The translations under genes and the position numbers were made by a program. The notes under the pieces are model-generated. The model worked only from the letters and a program-made list of their open reading frames with translations. It ran no database searches and had not been told where the DNA came from. This document shows positions 1 to 5,952 of a stretch of 8,833 bases of DNA, in pieces (the first letter of the stretch is position 1; every line of letters begins with the position of its first letter). This DNA comes from an uncultured Lachnospiraceae bacterium (lineage in GTDB: Bacteria > Bacillota > Clostridia > Lachnospirales > Lachnospiraceae). The DNA is taken from NCBI GenBank assembly GCA_902796045.1, contig CADBNQ010000255.1, positions 1-8,833 of the forward strand. Direction: 5' to 3'.

Positions 1-74
1 ACGCGGGGAAAACTCAAGCGTAATTTTTGCCGCAAGGTCAAATACGGGATCACCCCCGCATACGCGGGGAAAAC
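1..74 (-). CRISPR. Type I-E CRISPR array, leader-proximal end (one full repeat, one spacer, one partial repeat)
   Basis: A full repeat lies at 46/47-74 and its last 13 bases (ACGCGGGGAAAAC on the plus strand) recur exactly at 1-13, giving a 61-base period: a 28-29 base repeat plus a 32-33 base spacer at 14-45/46. The repeat carries the palindrome CCCGC-ATAC-GCGGG. Read on the minus strand it begins GTTTTCCCCGCG and ends GGTGATCC, which matches the eight-base 5' handle that Cas6e leaves on crRNAs in Gram-positive type I-E systems. On that basis the array is transcribed on the minus strand, in the same direction as the cas genes, and the repeat at 47-74 is the one nearest the cas genes and presumably the leader. 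The array continues beyond base 1, so its length is unknown. The array call is firm; the transcription direction is inferred from the handle sequence and gene order. Confidence 0.93.
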
Positions 75-77
75 ACT

Positions 78-104
78 AAAAAAGTCCTATAAAAACGTGG
101 ACTT
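78..104 (-). terminator. Possible weak terminator hairpin between cas2-dnaQ and the array
   Basis: On the minus strand AAGTCC (104 to 99) and GGACTT (87 to 82) can form a 6 bp stem around an 11-base loop, followed directly by a run of Ts down to base 78. The stop codon of cas2-dnaQ (TAG, 89-87) lies at the loop-stem border. The layout is that of an intrinsic terminator, but the stem is short with only three G-C pairs, so it may leak or may instead be a leader inverted repeat next to the first repeat. Confidence 0.35.
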
Positions 105-1064
105 CTCTCCCGGTTCTTCTTGTTTTTCAATCAGTTTCAAATACAGTTCTGCAGCAAGAATGGCATCTGGAAGAGCTCTATGCATCTGTCGATCAGCAAT
201 AGTATATTTCTTCACAAGCGTTTCAAGTCTAAAGTTGTCAACCGCCTCACGGCACAATGCTTTAGCCATGGCAACAGTATCTATATACTGGATTTGTTCC
301 ATACGTATGTTCGCTTCGGAACATGCTTCTCTAAGAAATCGTATGTCAAAAATTGCATTATGACCAATCAGTACATGGTCCCCAATAAACGACAGTACTT
401 TATCAAGAGCATCTTTTGTCGCCCTACCCCTCTGAGCCAAAAGCTCATCAGTAATACCAGTTAGGACAGTAACCGCTTCAGGAACATGCTGCCCCCCATT
501 AACTAACGCATGGTATTGATCTACCTGACTCCCATGTTCATATCTGACCACAGCCACCTCAATTATACTGTCCTCTTTTGACCGCAGACCTGTTGTCTCA
601 ATATCAAGCGCAACAAATGATAGAGGCGCTTCTATATCCATATTCAGAATACCTTCCGTAATATCTACAGGCCTCAACTGCACTTGTCTTTTTCGCTTTG
701 CAACGTCGCTTTTCAGGTCGCGCTTTTTTCCCTTACTACATGTCGTTTTTACGGACCTCTTAATCGGCAGAGGCTTTTTCAAAAGGACAATTCCATCAAA
801 TTCAACCGGCTTCCAGGCCGTGTTATAAATGTAAAAGGAATACCCCTGCTCATTTCTAGCAGAGAAAACCATAATTGCTCTTCCGGAACCACACCTTTCG
901 CATATACGTTTCCAAAGCAGGTCCCTTACTCTTGCACTGACATTCCCAACATATACCCCTGTATCAATCTCCTGAAACCACTTAGTAAGGTCACCCCTCA
1001 GTCCCAGCGGGCACTTACCGTACCCCTTCTTCCCCAACCCAGACAATCGTGATCCCCACCTCAC
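87..1064 (-). CDS. cas2: Cas2e-DnaQ (DEDDh exonuclease) fusion, N-terminus lost in a deletion
   Basis: Residues 17-98 match Cas2 of type I-E (LRGDLTKWFQEI, TGVYVGNVS, the RNEQGY segment and FDGIVLL). A basic linker rich in Lys/Arg follows (about 99-145), then a DnaQ-like 3'-5' exonuclease domain (about 146-315). The exonuclease motifs are complete: DIETTG with D154 and E156, HNAIFD with D240, and HRALPDA with H295 and D300. Cas2 normally bridges two Cas1 dimers during spacer integration; in the S. thermophilus fusion the DnaQ domain helps process and integrate spacers. Residues 1-16 are not Cas2: they are cas1 DNA read out of frame, and the usual first beta strand of Cas2 is absent. The start is uncertain. 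GTG at 1064 has no clear ribosome binding site, whereas TTG at 1046 follows GAGGTGGGG with a 7-base gap. Cas2 folding is probably impaired; the exonuclease domain could still fold if translated. Confidence 0.85.
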   Translation of the reverse strand: MRWGSRLSGLGKKGYGKCPLGLRGDLTKWFQEIDTGVYVGNVSARVRDLLWKRICERCGSGRAIMVFSARNEQGYSFYIYNTAWKPVEFDGIVLLKKPLPIKRSVKTTCSKGKKRDLKSDVAKRKRQVQLRPVDITEGILNMDIEAPLSFVALDIETTGLRSKEDSIIEVAVVRYEHGSQVDQYHALVNGGQHVPEAVTVLTGITDELLAQRGRATKDALDKVLSFIGDHVLIGHNAIFDIRFLREACSEANIRMEQIQYIDTVAMAKALCREAVDNFRLETLVKKYTIADRQMHRALPDAILAAELYLKLIEKQEEPGEKSTFL

Positions 1065-1287
1065 AAATCAGCATGATAGCCTGATGGGTGATACTGGTTC
1101 CGGGGCCTAACAGCAGAGCATTGATACATGCTGCCGGGAGATATACAACTCCCTCCTTATCTGTGATCTTAATTGCATTCTGATCCCGATTAACCTTGCA
1201 GTGTTCCAAGTACAGAAAAGTCCATCTGGCCTGAAGCTGGGGTAAAGTCTGCAACGCTGGTTTTGTAATGGATTTGTTCTCAGGCAT
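1015..1287 (-). pseudogene. cas1: Truncated cas1 (type I-E integrase), N-terminal domain only
   Basis: Only 90 codons remain of a gene that normally encodes about 300. The product aligns by eye with the N-terminal beta domain of Cas1e: the segment RWTFLYLEHCKV, then LGPGTSITHQA and IVWVGEEGVR, equivalent to E. coli LEPGTRVSHAA and LLVWVGEAGVR. A TAA stop follows directly at 1017-1015, where the sequence switches to cas2. The alpha-helical catalytic domain with the metal-binding residues (E141, H208 and D221 in E. coli) is entirely missing, so the fragment cannot integrate spacers. The ATG overlaps the cas6e stop by 8 bases and has only a weak site (GGTGG, 6 bases upstream). Its upstream part looks undamaged, which suggests a fairly recent loss by internal deletion rather than slow decay. 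Confidence 0.88.
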
Positions 1288-1903
1288 AGGGAACCACCGT
1301 TATCAATCCCATTCCAAAAGCCTTCTCACGTCCAATACCAGTCTGCAATGTCTGGCGGAAAAAATCTGCATCAGAAACCGTCAGGATTCCTTCATAAGTG
1401 ACAGCCAGAATCCTGTTCTCCTTTTTCCCTTTTTTGAACATCCTCCATTCACTCTGGACTACATCAAACTGTGATTCTTGCAGGTCAAATCCCTTTTTTG
1501 CACTTTGATTAACAAGCCATTCTCTTTGCTTTGAAGCAACTGTGATTGCCTTTACTTTTCCCCTCTGTCCTTCCTTCAAGGCTTGAGCTACAGTAGGATT
1601 AGCCGTAATGCGAAATCTCCATTTTGAGCCTTCTGTAATGCGGGCAAGAAATCTTCCATACTCTTTTATCTCCCATTTCTCGCCAGAAAAACCAATCTGA
1701 TCCGGGAGCGTATTATTCTGGGGCGGCACAGGACTCAGCAGAAGCAGATACTCTTTACCATATAAATGATCGATTCTCCACAGGTTTCTCTGCTTTTCTC
1801 CAGAGAAGCTGTTCTCAATCATACCGTGCATTTTTTCAAGATTATACAGAGCACTCATCGTCTCATGCTTCTTGCTATCAATTGCTACTCTCGATAAGTA
1901 CAT
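1280..1903 (-). CDS. cas6e: Cas6e (CasE/Cse3) crRNA-processing endoribonuclease
   Basis: This 207-residue protein has the usual length of Cas6e, the metal-independent RNase that cuts pre-crRNA at the base of the repeat hairpin and stays bound to the crRNA 3' end as the Cascade head. H26 in LEKMHGMIENSF sits where the catalytic histidine of this family lies (H20 in E. coli, H26 in Thermus). WRFRITANPT (about 95-104) is a typical mid-protein segment, and the glycine-rich loop GIGREKAFGMGL (189-200) near the C-terminus is the family's hallmark. Its substrate should be the palindromic repeat at 47-74. The ATG has AAGGAGG only 4 bases upstream and follows the cas5e stop after 10 bases. Nothing suggests damage, so crRNA maturation should work. 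Confidence 0.95.
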   Translation of the reverse strand: MYLSRVAIDSKKHETMSALYNLEKMHGMIENSFSGEKQRNLWRIDHLYGKEYLLLLSPVPPQNNTLPDQIGFSGEKWEIKEYGRFLARITEGSKWRFRITANPTVAQALKEGQRGKVKAITVASKQREWLVNQSAKKGFDLQESQFDVVQSEWRMFKKGKKENRILAVTYEGILTVSDADFFRQTLQTGIGREKAFGMGLITVVPYA

Positions 1904-1913
1904 AGCCCCTCCT

Positions 1914-2642
1914 TCATAAAGCGATCATAGGATCATGCTCGGGTCTTCCCAACAGTACATATTGTTCTTTGTTCAGACCTCTCAGTGTATACCTGCGGTG
2001 AATAGGGCTAAAGGACACCGGCTGGTCCATCTGAGTGTGCCAAGCTGCGTGTCCTGGATGCGTCTCAGTAATGATGCGCGCACGAATAACCCCCTTCTGC
2101 TCCACATACCAATCAGCAGCGATCCATTCAGCCTCTTTCAGCGCTGTTTCAAGATCGCACTCCTTTACTCCCAAAAGAACCGGCAGTGACGGTGGGCATG
2201 AACGTCTCCCTAAAAACAAAGGAAAAACCGGTGCATTGAGTGCTTTTTCAACATTCTGCAAATAAGAATCGTCCTCACACTCAAGCCCAACCAAAAAACG
2301 CGCATCACAGAGATAGTATCTCTGTGTCACAAACGGGTTTTTCTCCCTGATCAGATTTCCTGCACTATCGTACCGAAGGTCTCCTCCTGCACTGTAGGCA
2401 GGCGACAGAGCAGTATGAAAATCACGAATAACAATCCCCGGCTGGTCCACTCGTATGCCCATACGCAGTTTTGCGGATATCTCTGCAATCTCATCACTGT
2501 CACGCCGCAACCCCATCGCAGCAGCTATCATGCCGATAACACCGGATTTAGTTGGCTCATTCCTTGTGCCACGTATATCGTACTTGGACTCATCTCCCCA
2601 GGCCTGCAGAGGCGCCGCAAATCTGAGCAGCAAAGTGTTCAT
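1914..2642 (-). CDS. cas5e: Cas5e (CasD) Cascade subunit, crRNA 5'-handle binding
   Basis: The 242-residue product opens with LLLRFAAPLQAWGDESKYDIRGT, followed by PTKSGVIGMIAAAMGL, the conserved N-terminal RAMP region of Cas5e. HRRYTLRGLN lies near the C-terminus. Cas5e caps the foot of Cascade, binds the 8-nt crRNA 5' handle and contacts Cas8e. In type I-E it is not the processing nuclease; Cas6e is. The ATG overlaps the cas7e TAA by one base (TAATG), with GGAGG 7 bases upstream, so translation of the two is probably coupled. Length and motifs look normal. Confidence 0.95.
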   Translation of the reverse strand: MNTLLLRFAAPLQAWGDESKYDIRGTRNEPTKSGVIGMIAAAMGLRRDSDEIAEISAKLRMGIRVDQPGIVIRDFHTALSPAYSAGGDLRYDSAGNLIREKNPFVTQRYYLCDARFLVGLECEDDSYLQNVEKALNAPVFPLFLGRRSCPPSLPVLLGVKECDLETALKEAEWIAADWYVEQKGVIRARIITETHPGHAAWHTQMDQPVSFSPIHRRYTLRGLNKEQYVLLGRPEHDPMIAL

Positions 2643-3721
2643 TATCGGTCCTCCGTCATCAGCTCATCCAGTCTTGCCTGCAGTTCAGATAGCAGCCCCC
2701 TCATATTAACAGAATTTCCAAGTGCATCCATATCAGCGCCAATAACCCATGTATAAGCCGGTTCTTCAACAAAAGAATCATATACGGACTGCGCATATCG
2801 AGCCAGAGCATCCTTTGATCCGGCAAGATATCCCCCCTCATCGTCCATCTGAACGGGCTTTTCAAAGGCTGCCGCCATATTCACAGGCTGATCTCTGCGG
2901 ACGGTAACGTATACAGCGTTCGGAAGGCTTCGATTGGCGAATGTCGCGATTTTTCCAGTAGGCATACTAAGCAGAAATGCTTTTGTAAAGTTACAAACTG
3001 CCGCTGCCGTATCGTTTCCAAGATTCCCTGCAAGCTCTCTGACATTCACAGCTGCATATCTATATAAGGTGGACGCATTATACTCCACTGTGCCCAGATG
3101 GCCGGCACCGGCATTTTCGTCTGCAGACAGATCATCTACTGCTGTAAAATAATCATATTCCGTCTGAACCCTATGGGTGGAAATGGCATGTGCCACCATT
3201 GCTGCTGCATCATAATTCATGGAAGGATCACTTGCCACCATACGGCCGAACAATGCCATATCGACAGACGGATACTCCTTTAATGCCTTTTTACACTCAT
3301 CCTTATCAATTGTTTTTCCGTCGTCCGAAAGTACAATATCAGCCAATGCTTTCGCCTGTGCTGCACTCATAAAAAAGAGTGCATCCGTCCCTTTCTTCGG
3401 ATCTGTTTTGCTGATACTCAGTCCAGCACCTTCCAGTACTTTTACTGCAAGTTTCTCTGCATCCACATCTTTGTTCTTTGCTCTGATCTGTTCTGCAACC
3501 ATCCCCACAATATTCTTAGTACGGCTCGCCAGATCCTCCGGGGCATACATATCTCTGAACGCAACTCTCACGGCTCTTTTCCAGGCCTGACTGGAAATAC
3601 GTGCACGTCGTACGCCTCCAAACACACACTGTTTGGGAGTTCCGGTGTCATCACGATTGATGCAGCTGGGTGGCACAGTCTGGATTACATGGATGTCTAC
3701 ATAAATATTATTGCTGTTCAT
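2642..3721 (-). CDS. cas7e: Cas7e (CasC/Cse4) Cascade backbone subunit
   Basis: This 359-residue protein belongs to the Cas7e (Cse4/CasC) family, six copies of which polymerise along the crRNA spacer to form the Cascade backbone. The N-terminal stretch of about residues 15-52 (VPPSCINRDDTGTPK, then the basic GGVRRARISSQAWKRAVR) is highly characteristic. HLGTVEYNASTLYRYAAVNV in the central-to-C-terminal part and the PTGKIATFANRSLP segment are also typical. The ATG has AAGGAGG 6 bases upstream and overlaps the end of cse2 by 14 bases. No nuclease activity is expected in type I-E. Confidence 0.96.
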   Translation of the reverse strand: MNSNNIYVDIHVIQTVPPSCINRDDTGTPKQCVFGGVRRARISSQAWKRAVRVAFRDMYAPEDLASRTKNIVGMVAEQIRAKNKDVDAEKLAVKVLEGAGLSISKTDPKKGTDALFFMSAAQAKALADIVLSDDGKTIDKDECKKALKEYPSVDMALFGRMVASDPSMNYDAAAMVAHAISTHRVQTEYDYFTAVDDLSADENAGAGHLGTVEYNASTLYRYAAVNVRELAGNLGNDTAAAVCNFTKAFLLSMPTGKIATFANRSLPNAVYVTVRRDQPVNMAAAFEKPVQMDDEGGYLAGSKDALARYAQSVYDSFVEEPAYTWVIGADMDALGNSVNMRGLLSELQARLDELMTEDR

Positions 3722-4316
3722 AATTCTCCTCCTTGTCTTGGTTTACGCTGTAATAGTCTTGGCCCCATCTAAGTCTCACTGAAGACCTTCCGCTTTCTGA
3801 CTGACACAGATAAATATCTTGAGCCAGCATCGGATAGTCCAGCCCTATATCTTTTCCCCTAAGAATCGGAATAAACGTTCTCAAATAATAGGTCAGCGCT
3901 TCAATATCCTCAGCTAGAGCAATCTGGTTAAACCGCCTGCTGATCCTATCTCTTTCTTCCTCTGGATTCTCTCCTGCATAAACCAGTCGACATGCTGCTC
4001 TGCCAAGAGAAACCCCCTTCATATTCATGTTTTTCTTTAGTGGATCATTTCCCTGCTGATGAACAGCATAAAGGGTAAGTGCATTACATATTGCCCATTC
4101 TTCTTTTGATGGCCTTCCGTTCTTACCCAACATCGCTTCCGGAATACCATCAAAAACCATTCCCCAGAGTCTGGGATCGTCTCCCGGAGTGCCGCCAATG
4201 CCCCGTCTCAGTTCAGCCAGATTCGCTTTTATTGTACTTGGATCTGTACTGAGCAGCCGGTGCAGTCTTTTTGCTGTTTCGGCATAAACAGCATCAGCCC
4301 GAGTGTTCTTCTTCAA
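3708..4316 (-). CDS. cse2: Cse2 (CasB/Cas11e) Cascade small subunit
   Basis: The 202-residue, mostly alpha-helical product matches Cse2, present as a dimer along the inner face of Cascade, where it stabilises the R-loop and the displaced strand. Typical segments are LAELRRGIGGTPGDDPRLWGMVF (about 34-56), WAICNALTLYAVHQQG (near 80-95) and the C-terminal LAEDIEALTYYLRTFIPILRG. The start is TTG, chosen because AAAGGAGG stands 8 bases upstream (4332-4325) and no in-frame ATG fits better. The gene begins 23 bases inside the end of cas8e. Confidence 0.94.
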   Translation of the reverse strand: MKKNTRADAVYAETAKRLHRLLSTDPSTIKANLAELRRGIGGTPGDDPRLWGMVFDGIPEAMLGKNGRPSKEEWAICNALTLYAVHQQGNDPLKKNMNMKGVSLGRAACRLVYAGENPEEERDRISRRFNQIALAEDIEALTYYLRTFIPILRGKDIGLDYPMLAQDIYLCQSESGRSSVRLRWGQDYYSVNQDKEENYEQQ

Positions 4317-5952
4317 CTGCCGTTCCTCCTTTCAAAAATGGATATAATTCCCATATGTTTTTTTCAAACCACATAAAAGCCTGCGGCGCGCTATAATGTG
4401 TCTTGGCCTTATCTTTTTTATCGCTGACAGTACGCCCAATAAAAGAACTCGGCCCAACCTGTTCTATCAACAGCCTACCATTTCTTAACGCTGCAGTTCT
4501 GACTTCTCTTTCCAGTTCAATTATGGCAACATTCCTCTCCTCCGCGTCTTGATCTGCATCAATGTTTATAAGCCATTCCCTGAAAACCTGATCAATATCG
4601 TAATAAAATGCTTGTTTTGCGGTCTCAATCGGCGCATTATCTTTTTTGGGATCCAACCCGTCAGCTCTCCGGAGTTTACTCACAAACTCTCCCAGCAACC
4701 AAGCGGCTTTATCTATCTTTCCAATCTGATTAATAATTTCCTCGCGCCAGCTTTTTCCTGCCTCCGACAAAATATCAATGTGAAAAGTCACATCGTCAGC
4801 AAAACTGTCAGTAATACTGCTGGACTGACTGGAGTCATAGCGTACACAGATGACACCAAACGTCTGAACACGCTTCCACGGCAGGATACGCTCTTCTCTC
4901 AGCCTGTCACACCAGTTTACAATTCCCGGCTTCACCGATCCACTTGAGGCTGCAGTAAACGCACCAAAATCCCGCCAGATATAACGGTTTCTAAGATGCA
5001 GGAGTGGTTTATAGGAAAGCACCTCTGTCTTTTTATCCCTAACTGTTCTCCAAATCGTCATGGGTTCTCCCAGTGCGTTCACATCTTCAAATGCATCACC
5101 TCCTAGCAGGGAATAACCCGTTACCTGACCATCGGTTCTCTCAAGGATAATCCGCCTTGATTGAAGTGTGTAAAGGCCAGCCAGATTATCTGGCATTTTA
5201 ATCGTTTCACGCTCACTGTCGCGAACCTTTTCCATCTCCCATGTGGGGACATCATCCATCCAGGGGATCATATCATTATCGTGCAGCATAGGCATATTCA
5301 GCATGATGGTTTCAAACAGATTGCCCCCAACTGCATATATCAATCCAAGCTTCCCAAGCCATCCGACTGTAAAGCTTCTTGATCCATCACTCTTGTCTGC
5401 CTGTTTGGCAGCACAGTCATCAAACCCATTCAGGAAAAGCAGCCATCTTGCACTTTCCGCATATGTCATCATCCTTTTCCCGATTCCTGAAACCTGAGAA
5501 AAAAGCCGAATCTTATTATTACTCTCAGAAACCGCCCCATTCAGTTTTCCCGCTGTGTTCTTTGTACCGATAGTTGCCCTAGGAACCTGGTAAAAAGGCC
5601 TCTCCGGATGGAACAGCCAAAACCGTTCTCGCCATTGCTCAAGGTAATCCCTTATCGGCTTTTCCGGGAGTCTTCCTGACTCCCATAAAGTTTTCCATCT
5701 GGTGATACACAACTTTTCCTCAGTAACCTGAGAAGGATTTCCCGATTCGTCCACTCTTGTGAAAACTGTGTGTATGAGGGCAACCAACACCCGCAATACT
5801 GCAATATCCTGCGCTGCCATTTCACCCGCGAGGCCCTTGTATAGATGCGCATTTAAGACTACATCCATCAAGGATTTCTCTTCCACATGTCCGTCAATAA
5901 GAGCAACTCTTATCCAGGGTTCATCGATCAGATTAAACTCAATATCCTTCAA
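4294..5952 (-). CDS. cas8e: Cas8e (CasA/Cse1) Cascade large subunit, PAM recognition
   Basis: The 552-residue protein is the Cse1 large subunit, which reads the PAM, helps open the target duplex and recruits Cas3. Signatures include FNLIDEPWIRV at the N-terminus (6-16), FWLFHPERPFYQ (111-122), SESNNKIRLFSQ (142-153), ARWLLFLNGFD (168-178) and GWLGKLGLIYAVGGNLFETIMLN (197-219). The C-terminal helical region ends around 540. It is slightly longer than E. coli CasA (about 500). The start is TTG, overlapping the cas3 stop as TTGA, with AAAGGAGG 8 bases upstream; the next methionine (M29) would cut off the conserved FNLIDEPW segment. The gene looks intact. Confidence 0.95.
   Translation of the reverse strand: MKDIEFNLIDEPWIRVALIDGHVEEKSLMDVVLNAHLYKGLAGEMAAQDIAVLRVLVALIHTVFTRVDESGNPSQVTEEKLCITRWKTLWESGRLPEKPIRDYLEQWRERFWLFHPERPFYQVPRATIGTKNTAGKLNGAVSESNNKIRLFSQVSGIGKRMMTYAESARWLLFLNGFDDCAAKQADKSDGSRSFTVGWLGKLGLIYAVGGNLFETIMLNMPMLHDNDMIPWMDDVPTWEMEKVRDSERETIKMPDNLAGLYTLQSRRIILERTDGQVTGYSLLGGDAFEDVNALGEPMTIWRTVRDKKTEVLSYKPLLHLRNRYIWRDFGAFTAASSGSVKPGIVNWCDRLREERILPWKRVQTFGVICVRYDSSQSSSITDSFADDVTFHIDILSEAGKSWREEIINQIGKIDKAAWLLGEFVSKLRRADGLDPKKDNAPIETAKQAFYYDIDQVFREWLINIDADQDAEERNVAIIELEREVRTAALRNGRLLIEQVGPSSFIGRTVSDKKDKAKTHYSAPQAFMWFEKNIWELYPFLKGGTAVEEEHSG
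4325..4332 (-). promoter_or_regulatory. Ribosome binding site that fixes the TTG start of cse2
   Basis: The minus strand reads AAAGGAGG here, 8 bases before TTG at 4316-4314. The site lies inside the cas8e 3' end, so ribosomes finishing cas8e would be close by. Confidence 0.8.

Noticed and set aside
684..1052. Plus-strand open frame of 122 codons opposite cas2-dnaQ
   Set aside because: It lies wholly antisense to a recognised gene, has no recognisable domain, and the real frame explains the region.
2415..2756. Plus-strand open frame of 113 codons across the cas5e-cas7e border
   Set aside because: Antisense to two well-conserved Cascade genes; low-complexity composition and no family resemblance.
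3219..3590. Plus-strand open frame of 123 codons opposite cas7e
   Set aside because: Shadow of the cas7e codons; rich in Ser/Ala/Phe with no domain features.
3708..4316. Possibility that this is a type I-B, I-C or I-F locus
   Set aside because: The separate Cse2 small subunit, the Cse1-type large subunit, the Cas6e glycine loop and the repeat handle GGTGATCC all point to type I-E.
4549..4947. Plus-strand open frame of 132 codons opposite cas8e
   Set aside because: Shadow of cas8e; no ribosome binding site or recognisable motif was seen.
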